Both the position numbers and the translations under genes were made by a program. A stretch of DNA of 64,000 nt from Eonycteris spelaea (Eukaryota > Chordata > Mammalia > Chiroptera > Pteropodidae): contig PUFA01000034.1 of assembly GCA_003508835.1 (NCBI GenBank), forward strand, positions 6,412,501-6,476,500. Direction: 5' to 3'. The notes beneath the pieces are model-generated. The model did not search any database, had not been told where the DNA came from, and was given only the letters and a program-made list of their open reading frames with translations. The stretch's first letter is position 1; every line of letters begins with the position of its first letter. Shown piece by piece: positions 23,152 to 35,768 of this stretch.

Positions 23152-24013
23152 GGCGATGCTTCCCTTGCTAGCTTTTATTCATTTCCTCTGACTTTAAAGT
23201 TCTGTACTCATCCCTTGCTGCCTTCTCTTGCTATAGTCTCTTTCTTGACTGTTTCGTTCGCTAGCAATTCTCTATGAGCCAACTCTGCATCTGTAACTCC
23301 CATGTTATTTCCAAACCTGATCACTGACCTGAGTTCCAGTTTCGTACCTCTAAGGTGTTCTTCTGACACTAAGAATATAATGTGTTGAAACAAAGCACAC
23401 AGTTTTATCATTCAAGCGATTCAAGATTTTATCAGAAGGAATTCCTGATTTTTAATGCCATTGATAGTCCGCATGTCACCCAGTTGCAAAACCAAGAATT
23501 CATTTTTATTCATTTTTCTCCTTCCCAACAGCTGTGAATCCTCTGAGCACTGTCATTTCAGTGTCTTTCACATTACAATGGAGCATATAGATCCTACTGT
23601 TTTTTGTCTAATCTGTTAGCTGTCACAAGCATTGGCATTGGACCAACAGCATTACATTCTCGGCAAATAAGATTTCTGAGCCTTTAAAAGAGTGTGACAA
23701 TTCTATAATGCTGCAATATCTGTGATTTGTTTCTAATTGATCACCTGAAAAATCATACAAACCATCAGTCTATCCATTAGAAATCATAATGAACATTCTC
23801 AGTCAAGTAATTAATGGAAAATAAAATGAGCCATTGCTAAAAAGGCAAGTGGTAAACTTTGATATTTCTCATAAATTGATGGGAAAATCAAAACTTCTTG
23901 ACACAAGTTTCTGAGCCATAAAACTCTGATTTGAGTAATTTGAACTTGATAGCATTACTGGCCACAAAAGAAAAGTCACATTAACAGAATCTAAAAGGGT
24001 AAAATTTGTTACT
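23152..24013. other. Unclassified noncoding DNA
   Basis: No repeat family or gene is recognised. A 67-codon minus frame (23208-23411) has no support. Confidence 0.4.
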
Positions 24014-24056
24014 GAAAACAAAACAAAACAAAACAAAAAACAAACCCAAACAAACA
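24014..24056 (+). repeat. (CAAAA)n low-complexity tract
   Basis: Reiterated AAAAC/AAAC words. It is complementary to the tract at 24538-24594. Confidence 0.9.
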
Positions 24057-24537
24057 TACCAAAAACACTAGTGATTGACAAATCAGTTATTGATTTGTAA
24101 CTCTCCCTGGGGAAAAAGAATTTACCTTACTGAAGGTCATTTCAGTGAAATAATAATAAAAGTGGAAAAATTAGGAATAGTTTATCTTCACTGTTTATAA
24201 TGTTGATCAAGGAATCAAGTGGTTTAAAGAAGTATGCTATAGAGAACGCTTTCCCTTCAGAAATTTTCCAATTGTTATATATCCTGATAATACTCATATT
24301 CAGAATGTCCTCAAGGTGAATGTGCCGGTGTGAAAAATCTACTGTATGAAAACGGCCTGGTAAAAACAACATGAAAAAATAGTTCTCCATTTTCCTCTGC
24401 TCACAGATACAGCTTAGATGAAGACTTTGATTTCTGAAATGGCTTTTTGTTCAGTATCTCTGCAATTGAGTTCTCAGCTCTCAAATGTGTCGCGTTTTTC
24501 AAGGATAATTCTCATTCTGTGTTGATGTTTAGTAAAG
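24057..24537. other. Spacer between complementary tracts
   Basis: AT-rich single-copy-looking DNA with no gene. Confidence 0.4.
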
Positions 24538-24594
24538 TTTTGTTTTTTGTTTTTTATTTTTGTTTTGTTTTGTTGTTTGTTTTGTTTTGTTTTG
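24538..24594 (-). repeat. (TTTTG)n low-complexity tract
   Basis: Reiterated TTTTG/TTTG words are the reverse complement of the 24014 tract. Confidence 0.9.
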
Positions 24595-24819
24595 GCACAG
24601 CTCAATACCTGGCACATCACAAATGCTCAGGAATTATTTTATCGTTCCCATTTCCACTTCTTTTCTTACACCCAAACTCCTGAGCCCGGTTTTGAAGATG
24701 GATGCTTAATCTATTTCACTGCTCTCTAATGCAGCCGTCTTTCCTGCCTCTTTCGTTTTTGCATATCCTGCCCTCCAGAAGATCTGATCGACAGGCTTGC
24801 CGCATCCTCCTGTTACTCT

Positions 24820-25150
24820 GCTTTCCTCAAGCAGGTGTCTCCTTCTGCATTACCCTCCCCTTATCTCTGTTGGTCTGAATATTTTCTGTTCTATGTACCG
24901 ACCTTTCCTGCCATCTCCTCAAAGAATCCTTCTCTTATCTCCTTATCTCCTTATCAAAGAAATGTGGGGTCTGTCTCCTGGTAACCAACCCAGCACTTTC
25001 TTTTTAGTTTGGTGGGACTCTGCACGTTTGTCTTCTCTCTTTGCTAGAACTTCTAAGTTCCATAAAGGTAGGGATTATTCTTGTCTATTTCTGAAATCTG
25101 AACAGGGTTGGTGCAGATGTTACTTACAGATGTTAGGTGTTTGTGAATTC
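24820..25150 (+). mobile_element. Possible L2 fragment
   Basis: A pyrimidine-rich body (ctcaagcaggtgtctcc type) is followed near 25040-25150 by a 'cataaaggtagggattattc' and 'ttgtctatttctgaaatctg' segment reminiscent of the L2 tail. It is decayed, so the assignment is tentative. The overlapping 137-codon frame (24797-25210) is not supported as coding. Confidence 0.35.
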
Positions 25151-26695
25151 TTTGCTGCCCACTGTTTGAAGACCAGAGGTGACAAGATGTTTTTGTGGAG
25201 CCCAATCTAATAAGAGTTGTGACCCTTCTGTAGGGTAAGCCTGCATATGTCAGTCCCAGTGACGAAAGAGGGGTTACTCACAATGGACTGGGGACTACCG
25301 AAATGTAAAATTTTCTTATGAATACTTCTCAACTCCCTAGTCTTTCTTCTCTTAAGTCTCACTCTAAATATTTCCCTTAATAACTATGCATTTGGAAAAC
25401 AATGTATTGTGCTTTTATCTTTCTTTATGTATTTTCCTCCGTCCTTGGGAAGTTCAGAAGTTTAGAGATAGGGCCTGGCGATAGGCAAAAGGCCCTTCCT
25501 ATGGGAAAGGTTTGACGTTGACCTTGCAACATGACTGGTTGGCATGTGCTTAAAGACACAAGTGCTTCCAACCACGGCACAAGTGTCTGAAGTCCATCTG
25601 CTAAAAATATTCCTGACTTTCCTATTAGTCATAGGTTATTTTAAATCTTTAACTTTCATTAAAATGAAATTTCTCTGCTTGGCAGATCGATGTTCAATGC
25701 AATCACTTTCTTGCATATTTACCCAGCTCTGACGTTGGTTCGAGTTAGTTTCTGCTTCATTACTGTATCCTGGGGCTTTAAAAATTTTCTTGACTTCTCC
25801 TTGATTATACATTTTCAAAGATTCTACAGTATTTTTATATTCAGTAAAAAAAAAAAAGGTAAACATCATCATACTTTTGGAAAGCCCTGAGACCATTTGC
25901 TTTTCTGTGGTCCTTATTATTAAGAAGAAACTTGGTAATAATGTGTTGCCATTAAAAACTCACAGTATGCTTTAACTATTCCCATTATGAGCTAATAAAG
26001 CACCAATTATTTCTCCTTAATCCAGAACATGCTTTTGTTATTATCTATCAGTTTAAATAAGAGTAGGGATTAAGAATATCAAGATTATCTCACTAGTTCA
26101 AATAATTGGTAAAAGAACATGAGATAGTGAGAATGAAGTCACTTATATGTGCCTGAGTTTGCAAGAAGAAAGAGAGTGGGGATTGGCAGAAGAAGTAAGA
26201 AAAAAAGCTTTGTTATTTGGCTTTCAGTTAATCAAGCCCAGCCATGTGAACTTTTCAGGTACTAATGAAGAGTTTTAAATGCAATTGCTGATTTTCTGGC
26301 AAAGTAAGTATAATTCTAGTCTCATGGGAAAATGATATATCAGAATCTTGTAGGTTTGATAAGTTCTCAAGATTTCCAGCCTGCTTTTATAGGAAGCAAT
26401 TTGCTCAAGTTTCAGACTCTTGAAAAATTTTCTCACCCAAAGAATATAACCATACTAATAAAAGAGCCATTTTGTCTTTAAGTACAAATCACCCTACAGA
26501 TTGTGGTACTAGAAACATTTTGGTTATTTCCCCCCTGTTAATTAACACATAGAAATCAATTAGGTTTGCTCCTGTAATTTCCATTTAGAATAGAGCATTA
26601 AATTTAACAGATGATCAATTTCATTACTTTCACTGAGAGGTTTTTTGTAGCTAGTAGCCACCTGCTTGCAAGCATTTTAATACGAAGTGCCACAC
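25151..26695. other. AT-rich noncoding DNA
   Basis: It has an oligo-A run (25846-25857). No repeat family or gene is recognised. Confidence 0.4.
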
Positions 26696-26699
26696 TTCC

Positions 26700-26880
26700 G
26701 TTTCTGAAAGCAGATCCCACACCATCTGCCTTAGAATCACCTGGGATGCTCATTAAAGACGCATGTAGCTGGTTCTCATGGTTGTCTCCTGAGTGTGACC
26801 AGGGATTATTAATGTTAAGGAACACCCTCAGTGACTGTGATGTACACCAACATCTGAGAAATGATTGGTTAGTGAGTACG
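26700..26880. mobile_element. MER5-type hAT element, decayed
   Basis: The sequence 'ctgccttagaatcacctggg' with 'atgctcattaaagacgc' is the hallmark inner segment of the MER5/Charlie group. 'cagggattattaatgttaag' and 'acatctgagaaatgattgg' close it. The orientation is not certain because the group has inverted repeats. Confidence 0.6.
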
Positions 26881-27594
26881 CTTTCAGGCAATCAAGATGG
26901 ATTCACAAGACAATGAATTATGGTGATACAAATAATCAATGTCAGTAAGTAGCATTAGGCAAGCATTCCTGTTCATTTAAGGTCAAATTACGTCTAGTTT
27001 TGACATAAATAGGATAGAATGGCCATTTGGTTTTTTACCATTGAAATGGGTTCAGAGAATTCGATCAAGGATGGCAAATAACTGCTGTGGATAAAATCTG
27101 TTTGAACCGAGAGTGTCAACTCAGCCATAACGGTATCTTTAGTTCTGAATGGGAAAGGTAAGTGTGGGGAGGTCAGAATGGAGGGAAGTAAATAAAATCG
27201 AAGGTACAGTTTTAAGGAAATAAAAATTTCAATTGTTATGGACACATTCTTTCTTCTTCAAAAGAAGGTACACATGTGTATTTCTAAAACTCAGGATTGC
27301 ATTTGGAAAATTCTATTCATCATCTTTTAAAATTATGCATCAAAACCTAAAACAGATAAAGGGTATTTTAAAGATCTATTGCTTGATACTCTTTTTTCTT
27401 TAAAAAATAAGAGACAGAAGTCAGAGAATTATAGAATAATTGATTTTCAAGGAAGGGCAAATGCAAATTATTATACAATTAAAATAAATTATAAATTTAA
27501 CGCAACTTAAACTTGTTTAGTATCCATTCCATGACCAGAACTATCTTAGGTCCCAGCAAATTAAAGATAAAAAGCCACTGACTCCGTGGAAAAT
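26881..27594. other. AT-rich noncoding DNA
   Basis: Nothing recognised with confidence. The right end may belong to the LINE that follows. Confidence 0.35.
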
Positions 27595-28076
27595 CTTTAA
27601 GTAAAAGAAGCCAATTTGAAAAGGCTACATGTTATAACTCCAACTATGTGACATTTTGCACAAGACAAACCTCTGGAGACGGTAAAAAGATGAGTGGTTT
27701 CCAGGGGCTAGTGAGGAGAGATAAGTAGGTGGAGCACAGAGGGTTTTTAGGGCAGTGAAACTACTCCGTATGACACTCTAATGGTGAATATATGTCATTA
27801 TACATTTGTCAAAACCCATAGAACGTACACCACCAACAGTGAACCCTAACGGAAACTATGGGCTTTGGGTGATAACGATGTGTCAATGTAGGTTCATTGG
27901 CTGTAACAAATGTATCTTTGTGCTGAGAGGTGTTGATAGTAGAAGGGGCTGTCAGTGTGTGTGTGGTGTGTGTGTGTGTTGGGAGTAGTGGGTATCTGGC
28001 AGCTCTCTGTACTTTCTGTTCAGTTTTGCTGTGAACCTAAAAATATTCTAACCATTAAAGTCTATGAAAAAAAAAA
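27595..28076 (+). mobile_element. L1M 3' end with A-tail
   Basis: Sense orientation. Pieces in order are 'gtaaaagaagccaatttgaa', 'gtggtttccaggggctagtg', 'tatgtcattatacatttgtc' with 'aaacccatagaacgtacacc', 'gggctttgggtgataacgat', 'gtgtcaatgtaggttcattgg', 'gctgtgaacctaaaaatatt' and 'aaagtctatg', then an A10 tail at 28067-28076. This is the 3' UTR of an old L1M subfamily. A small TG expansion lies at 27953-27980. No ORF2 remains. Confidence 0.8.
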
Positions 28077-28139
28077 GGTTACTGATGCTCGTTGGAGGAC
28101 ACTAAGAGTCTAACAGATGGGACTAATGTTGAAACATTC

Positions 28140-29800
28140 AATAGAGTTCAAAGTCATCAGGGCAATAAAAGAAGTACCTATTAAGAAATGGGGCAGCAAT
28201 TAACTATGGAAAGAGAAGAATCAGGGAAGACCTTTGAGAAGTTGGATGTCTGAACTGAATTGTGAAGATCAAGATAAACTTCTCAGGTAGATACATTCCA
28301 GTATACTGACATTCTAGTATATCGACGTTGATGGGGAACTGTAAATCAACTGGCATTGCTGGCACACAACTGGAAGTAGTGAAGAGAGCAGTAGAAATGA
28401 GGCTGGACAAATAGGTAAGGAAGGGCCAGGTACATCAGGATGGCTGACAGACATATGTACATGCACAAGTACATGTACGTATATGTACATATAGACACAT
28501 ATACACACATGCACTTACACAAGGACATAAATCTATGTTATAAAAAACTAAGATATTTAAACTTGTTGGGAAACCACTGAAAAACTTTTAGCAGGGGAGT
28601 GATGTGGCCTAATTTGCATTTTATAAAGAGCCCTGAGGTAGTAATGGGGAGATGGAAGGGAACAGAAAGTGGATGGAAATATCCAGTTAAATTAACTGGG
28701 TAAAGTTAAGATTCTACAACAATAAATGAAAAAACAGATTCAGATCAAAGAGATCTTTAAGAGGTTGAATCAGCTGAACTTGATGAGTCTTTCCTCATGG
28801 GAGGTAAGAGAGAGAAGAGTCAGAAATTTGCTCTCAAGTTTTGGGATTAAGAAAATCATGTTAAACTCAAGAAAGGAAATGTAGAAAAGTAAGGCCCATT
28901 TTAGAGGTGGCCGTTGTCTCAGGATTAGAAATTTGATGTTCAGAATATTGAGTTAGATGTGTCTCTGGGACATCAATTCATTCACCTGAGCCTCTTTCAG
29001 ATGCCCACCCTGGTCCAGATACTGGGGATTCAGCAATGAACAAGGCAAGTATGGCCCTTGTCCTTGAGGAGATTACTGTTTGTGGGAAAGGAAGCCTTTT
29101 ACACAATAACTATAGGTATGATGTCTGTTATGAAAGAGGAAGTATAGCTAGATATACAGGAGAGGCTTAGGAAGAAGACAGTTTTGAAAACCATCAGCAT
29201 ATAGGTGAGAATTGACAGCATAAAGGCAAATGAGGTGGCTGAGAAAGATGACAAATAGGAAGAGGCAAAGGTTGTGGATAGAAATGTGAGCATCTCAGTA
29301 TTGGACAGCAAAGGAGCCAATGAAGGAATGGTCAGAGAATCATAGAGGGAGAGCCAGGCAAGAGTGACATTTGGAATCAGGGGAGAAATTTCAGGAAGAA
29401 TGAAGTAATCAGGATATGCTCTGGAAAGCAGAAATAAGAGAAAGCCTCACAGATATCTTTGGGTCTGACAATATGGAATGATCGTGAAAGCCTTTAGAGT
29501 GGATTGGTAGGGGCTGAAGCCTCATCAGAGTGTGTTGAGGCTGAAGGAGAAATTGTAAGAGAAGATGACTGAAGATGACGTCTTCTAGGTGTTTGGTACC
29601 AGGGGGAACGTGAGAGGGAGGGAAGTAAATAGATGTCTACAGGATAGTGGGTAAGCGTTTGAGAACGGGAGGCATTTGAACATACTTAGTGAGAAAGGAA
29701 AATAAACCAGTAGAGAAGAAGTTGAAAATTAGGTAGCAAAGGGCTAAATTATGGAGCAAGGCCCTGGTAAGGCCATGGGGTCCATTGACAGGTCTTAAGT
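28140..29800 (+). repeat. Ancient interspersed repeat, long copy
   Basis: Purine-rich DNA is laid out like a known eutherian-wide repeat whose name I cannot give with confidence. Pieces in order are 'gaagacctttgagaagttgg', 'gaaatgaggctggacaaata', 'gggccaggtacatcagg', 'gggaaaccactgaaaaactt', 'agcaggggagtgatgtggcc', 'taaagagccctgaggtagta', 'gttcagaatattgagttag', 'gaaaaccatcagcatatagg', 'gtgaaagcctttagagtgga' and 'gggctgaagcctcatcagag'. A sub-segment at 28970-29115 ('gtccagatactggggattca') resembles the start of the same family and may be a separate insertion. Related copies lie at 4790-5565 and 48300-50130. Confidence 0.55.
28450..28514. repeat. ACAT/GTAC-rich low-complexity tract
   Basis: Alternating purine-pyrimidine words (ACATATGTACATGCAC type) lie inside the ancient repeat. 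Short plus/minus palindromes based on GTAC are visible. Confidence 0.85.
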
Positions 29801-32136
29801 TAACTTTAAACAAGTGGAAAGTGATTTTTTTCTTTCAAAACTAAGTGGAAAGGGGGGAGAGTGTGTATAGATGTACATAGGCAAGAAAGGGGATGCTTGC
29901 AGGAACCTAAAGGAGAATATTAAACTAGAATCCAAAGATAAGCAACTTTTTTGATGTCATTAAAATTGTCAGTCTTGATCACTCTAATATTTATGTCCCA
30001 TAATATATTTTCTTACACTTAAAATTTTATCTCATCAGAATTTAAAAACAGGAAAAAAAACCAGAAAAAAACATTTGGCTCCAATGTGAAGTTAATGTCA
30101 AACATAAAAAATTGATTTGTTTTTTGAAGGACCTCTCTCAGGCTTTATGTTTAATGGAGGAAAGACACTCTGGACTCTACAGATCACAACAGGGACAAGA
30201 TTCCAAAAAATTCGGAGGTCATGTCGTTCTTGGAGGTTTTTCTAACAAACAGAAGCTTTGCTGTGGAGTTCTGTAAATATTTATCAGCCATGACTTTTAC
30301 CCACAGGAGGTTAAAGAGCTCTGAGTTTTGGATGAGAATGCATAATTGACCTGGATTAATAGCCCCCCCCCCCAAAAAAAAACTTCAGATTTAAAACTCA
30401 ATGCAATGGAATAATGACGTCTTTTGCAAAACATCACAAGACAATAAGAACTGGTCCAGTCATTTACAAAGCAGTAAAAGTACTTTTATAACTTTTATCA
30501 TTATAATCATATTTATAAATTATGTTTGCTTTCAGATTGGTTTCGATTGCCTCAGAAGAAAATGAAATGGGATTTATTCTTCAAATAAGCGAGATGCTAA
30601 CTGGGTTGTTTTTAGCATTAGGAATTTGTTATTTCCCTCCTCACTTTTCAGCGTCCCTGGTTCAAACTTGTCAGACTGCATGCCATTTCATTTAAAGTTT
30701 TATCACGTGTTTTCATTAAAATACATTATAATTTTTATTTTGCAAGGTTAAGGATTTTTATTTTCTGAAGCTGTTAACGTCTTGATGACTTTATTATAGA
30801 AGCAGATTATTTTGTTAATTTATAAGTAGACATGAGACAGTGTGTTCAATAGGTCATTCCAGAGGAATGTGGAAGATCAAAAGGGAAGCAAGCGGACACC
30901 ACCCTCAAACGCTTTAGAAGTACGTTCACTTGTAATTCGTTTGATCACCTGCAAAGCCCTTCAGAGATTTGGAAAGCACGCCAACGTGAACTAAACGCGA
31001 TTTTTCTCTTAATAATTTCATGGTGTTTGAGATAAACAGGAACGTGTTGGTGTGCGGCAAAGTGGAATAGAGAATCTTTGTTATGTTTTGTGATACATCT
31101 GTCCTGTCAGCAATATGCTTGACAATGAGGGGATACAGTTATTTGTGTGACAAGCAGCGAGCATGTCCTTGACAGTTCACCTAGGAGAGAGGCTTAAGAG
31201 AGGTTTTCCTGAATGTGACAGCTCAGAAATTTGCATGAGGTTACAAAAAGCAAGCCATGGAGTGGAAAAGAAGTTTTACAAACTGTCAATAATAACAAAT
31301 AGATTTCGTCCAACCATGCTAGAGAGCAAATTTTCTCTTTTCTCTATAGACAATGGTATTACAACATAGTGTTTATATGACGAGGCCCTCAAAGAGTATA
31401 TAGTCAAAAATGTAAGAAAAAGTTTTATAAAGATGTTTAATTAATAAAAAGTGTTTAATTAATGAAAACTTAATGTTTTTCTAGATTCTATTGTCACCTT
31501 TGAAAACTTTGTAATTTCCTGTGATCTGTTTTCTTATTATGAATATTCACTTTTATACTTAATTTTGTATTTTACATTCTTTTTCTTAAAGGTACCCCCA
31601 AAATCTAGATCTGCTCTGGACTAAATGTTATAATTTTTATTGGAAATAGCTTTTTCTAGAACATTAAAAAAATGCTTCAGTATCTGAGGCTTTCCTGGAG
31701 AAGGCTCATTTAGCCCTGTCTAAGGGTTCAAAGTGTTTTCCTTATAAGCACATTTTTATTGCAATAAAATTTTACATTTTACAGTACTTACATCTTTCCC
31801 AATGATTGATTTTTCTTTTATATTTAGGCTATTAGAGTTTTTTTTTTTCCAACTAGTAGTTTCCATCTCACAAAGAATAAAACCAAGATGCTGATGTTCA
31901 TAATAGAATCATAAAATGACATTTAGACAATGATGTGTATGATTTGAAGGGTAAACAGAAAAGCAAAAATAGCTGCTACTGTATAACTAGACCGTTTCTT
32001 GCTCTTGTAACATACTTTTAACAAGTAAAAGTATTTTTAAAAATCAATACATATGAAGTCCTAAATATAAAAGAATATTTTGGGAACGTCTCTCTAAAGG
32101 AGTGCTGATTTTTGATGCATGTTTTATTAGTGATAA
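29801..32136. other. Repeat-poor unique block
   Basis: About 2.3 kb holds no repeat I recognise apart from an 11-C run followed by 9 A (30363-30382). Composition is AT-rich with many ATTA/TAAT words, and the 30830-31330 part is more balanced. The 68-codon plus frame at 31163-31369 has no domain. The look is that of a noncoding block which could hold conserved regulatory elements; this is inference. Confidence 0.4.
30363..30382. repeat. Oligo-C / oligo-A junction
   Basis: Eleven C are followed directly by nine A. Confidence 0.95.
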
Positions 32137-33190
32137 TTTTTTATTAAGAATTACTGGGGCGACTGATTAATGGAATCAAGTAAGTTTCAAGTGTACAATT
32201 CAACAGAATGTCGTATATATGTGCACTGTGTGTTCATCACCCAAAGTTAGATCTCCTTCTGTCACCAAATATTAACCTCTGTTACCACTGTCTACATCCC
32301 TCCTCCCCCCTTCCCACTGGTAACCATTAATCCACTGTCCATGTCCATGAGTCTCTGTTTGTCATGTCTGTTTGTTGCTTTCAGTTTTCTATCTGCACAG
32401 ATGAATGGAGTCATATGGTTTTTAACTTTTTCTGTCTTACCTATTTCTCTTAGCATGATGATCTCAGGATGCATCCATGTTGTTGCACATGGCAGTATTC
32501 ATCTTTTCTTATGGCCGAGTAATAGTCCATTGTGTATATGTACCACAGCTTCTTTATCCAGTCATCTATTAGTGGACATTTTGGTTGTTTCCATGTCTTG
32601 GCCACTGTGAACAACGCTGCTATGAACATCGGGGTGCATATATCTTTGTGGATAAATGTTTTCAGGTTTAGGGGTAAATACCCAGAAGGGGGTATTGCTG
32701 GATCCTATGGTAATTCTATCTTATTGTTTTGAGAAAACTCCATACTGTTTCTCATAATGGTTGTACCAGTTTTCAGTCCCTTCAGCAGTGTATGAAGGTT
32801 TCTTGACCTCCACAAGCTCTCCAACACTCGTAATTACTTGTCCTGTTGATGATAACCATTCTAACAGCTGTGAGGTAGTAGCTCATTTGCATTTCCCTAA
32901 CAGCTAGTGGAGTTGAGCATCTTTTCATATGTCTCTTGGCTATTTATATGTCTTCTTGGGAGAAGTGTCTATTCAGGACCTCCGCCCATTTTTAAATTGG
33001 ATTGTTATTTTATTTTTTGTTGTTAAGTTGCACATGTTCTTCATGTATTTTGGATATTAAGCCCTTATCAGAGATAGTGTTTGTAAATATCTTCTCCCAT
33101 TCGAATGGTTCCTTCTTTGACTTATTTATGATTTCTTTGGCTGTGCAAAAGAAATATAGTCCCATTCATTTATTGTTTCATAAATTTATT
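32137..33190 (-). mobile_element. L1 LINE 3' portion, antisense, 5'-truncated
   Basis: About 1.05 kb of L1 lies in reverse. From right to left it covers the C-terminal part of ORF2 (33190 to roughly 32430) and the 3' UTR to a decayed A-tail at 32137-32143. Landmarks on the + strand are 'catccatgttgttgcacatg', 'atggccgagtaatagtccat', 'gaacatcggggtgcatatat', 'taaatacccagaaggggg', 'tggatattaagcccttatca' and 'ttggctgtgcaaaagaaata'. Frameshifts and stops break the coding part, so it is dead. The wording of the 3' UTR ('tcacccaaagttagatctcc', 'ctggtaaccattaatccact') matches laurasiatherian, and in my memory bat, L1s. Confidence 0.9.
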
Positions 33191-35400
33191 GTCCTGCAAT
33201 AATGTTAGTCTCAGAAGCCATTTGTACTGGTTCATTTATATTTTAGCAAGAATTCAAAAGTAGTTATTTTCATATTTATTGTCTAGAGTCCAATATCTGA
33301 GGAAATCCGTATATATTTATATATATCTTGATAGTATGCGTTTGGTAATCATGTATGAATTGATTATTGCAGAGTGACTTGATGTTTTCTTTCCACTGCT
33401 ATCTTTGCATAGCTGCCTCAGTATTCCTGAAAATAGTATAAGGTGTCTGAAGGGGTAACTGAGGGTTTTCTCTGTCTGAGGTGATGGCAGGGCGACTTTG
33501 GTCATCTGGGTACTTTCTTAAAAAAATGAACCTTGTGGAAAGTAGGAACTGTATGAAAATGTTGTATTTCGAATTGCCTATGAAAGAGGCAAGACTCTCA
33601 GAAAATGGCCATTTGCTCTAGCTCTGCATTATCTATGGAAGTCGTCTTAGTTGGCTTTCACAAAGTCAAGATCGTAGGTCAACCCTGAGGATAGAGCCAC
33701 CACCTGCACCTGGTTCCTAACCGTCCAAGGGTGTGTGCTGATGTTCACAGGTTTGAGGAAGAGGGGAAATTAGGCAAGATAAAGGCAGCTGTATCCCCGA
33801 TAGGGACAGACAAATTCACCACCTACTTACTTGGGCCTGGAGAATGACGAATCTGTAGCATCATCTCCATACCCAAAGGAGAGTGTGTTATTGCAAACAC
33901 CAATTAGTAAGAAAAAGAAAAATTGCTAGTTTTGGAAACAGTTTGTCATTTTGAAAATCAAGCTTAGTAAATAAAGTTACATTAAGAGCAATCCTGAAAT
34001 ATGGCATAAATGTCACACCCCAGCATGTTTGGTGATATTTCCATTGATGTGAAATTAATTGTACATGATGCTAGTTTCACTATGTTTTTACCTGTGTATT
34101 TCTATTGACAACTGGCTAAAAGTTAAAAGGCTTCATGTAGTAAAGCCAACATTCCATACATTCATCCCAAATAAAGGGTATTTATTTTGAGTCATATTTT
34201 ATCAGTTCGTGGCATCTATGGATTCCAACTAGACATATTGTATATTTTCCCCTAGCCTTGATGTTTAATCTTAATGCAGCAACAGATCACAGGATTTATT
34301 TTCCCCAGTAGAATCTACTGTATGTTAGAACCACCTTGTTTTCTGGAATTCCACTTACAGCAGTACTTTGTCTTAGGAAATGAAGTTAGAATTGAACGTG
34401 GTTGTGAAAAAAATAGATAGCATGTCATGATGAACTATAGTGCTTGGCAAAAGTGGTTTTCACTTAGGGCCAATATAACTCAAGATGGGGATATGATTCT
34501 TTGTACCTAATTGATAAAAGATTGCTCAGTGCACCCTATGAATTGTTGACTCCCATAAACAAAAATCGGAGCTCAGTTGGCATTGCCTGGCAATAAAGTC
34601 TCTGACTAACGAGAATAATTATAAAGTGGCTCGTCCACAGGGCAGTGGGGCTCACAAACAATTTAGGAGCTAAATGGTTTGTCACATATTTTCTTTGCCC
34701 TTGTAAAAATCTATTAATTTACGCAGTGAATTTTGCCGCATTCTAGTACTATCACATCGTGTGGGTGCATCTTGGGGGCATCCTTAAAGACAAGCCCTTT
34801 CAGGAGCGTGAAGCCAACCAGAGCCCACATAACCTAAGCGTCGACTTTAATTCTCCCAGATGCGTTTTTTATTGATGCCAAATTAGAGGTCATTTTGAAA
34901 ACTTGAATTCTTAGTGAGTTTTTATTGTGGTTTTATTAGTCCATAGCTGGACTCTTAGAAGCATTTTTAAGGCATCAATATTTTTCTGTGTTTACAGTTT
35001 TCAAGCAGATTACAGTGAAATAAGTATTTTGAATGGGGTCTCCCACCCCTTACCTTATATCATCCCTTCCCTAAAACTCCCAAGCTTGTGAAGTCAAATT
35101 TTATTTTTAACTCAATGGTAATTCACTAGTAATTCATAATAGATGTCTTATTTATGACAACAAATGTGTTGTTTATTATATGTTTAGTGAACATATTTAT
35201 GAAAAACTGAAAGACCAGCCATTCTGGGCTGTTCTTTGTCATTTTAAACAACAATCCCTGTTTTGGCTATAAACAGAACTATCAAGTTGGCCATGCCTGA
35301 CTGTCTTAAACTAGGATGATAGAACATGTGGGTTCTATGAGTAGGGATAAAATCAAGGTAAGGCTGGTATGGAGCAAGGTTGGAGAAGACTGGCTGTGAC
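33191..35400. other. Repeat-poor unique block
   Basis: About 2.2 kb contains no nameable repeat. The short 62-codon minus frame (33317-33505) is not supported. The 34690-34960 part has several CpGs (GCGTCGAC and AGCGTGAAG) within AT-rich surroundings and reads like single-copy DNA. Confidence 0.4.
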
Positions 35401-35508
35401 AGGAGATATGATTCATTCCCCCGGGCTGAACCAGAAGTCCAACCAGATTTCAGTGGGTCTTATCAAGGAGCAATGGTGCCTGTTTGAGCAGGTAACCAAG
35501 AAAGTGAA
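35401..35508 (+). repeat. 108-bp direct repeat, copy 1
   Basis: It aligns without gaps to 37884-37991, with about 13 mismatches by hand count, mostly transitions. It begins AGGAGATATGATTCATTC and ends GTGAA. Flanking sequence is unrelated beyond both edges. Confidence 0.9.
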
Positions 35509-35765
35509 GGTGAAAGTCATGGTGAAGTGAAGGAGACCAGAAACTAAGTCCACCTTGGAGGAAAGAAAAGCTGGAAAGACACCCCTCTTCCATAATCCAG
35601 CAGACTGGTGGTCAAGGGTGGATTCTCTCTAGCTGCAGTGAGCAGCAGGAGCTATCTGTGGCTTAGAAAGGCAGGGGGACACCATGGTCTGTTTTCTTAG
35701 ATTCTCTGTTCATCTATTTGGCATCCATTTATCACTCATTATATTAACTCTTTTTAAAATTTTCT
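35509..35765. other. Unclassified spacer
   Basis: GC-balanced at first, then AT-rich toward the LTR-like element that follows. Not recognised. Confidence 0.35.
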
Positions 35766-35768
35766 TGA

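Noticed and set aside
23123..23411. Oligo-T followed by a frame, considered as an antisense processed pseudogene
   Set aside because: The translated body matches no protein I recognise, and no matching target-site duplication was visible.
24797..25210. 137-codon plus frame
   Set aside because: It overlaps a probable L2 fragment. It has no start context or domain.
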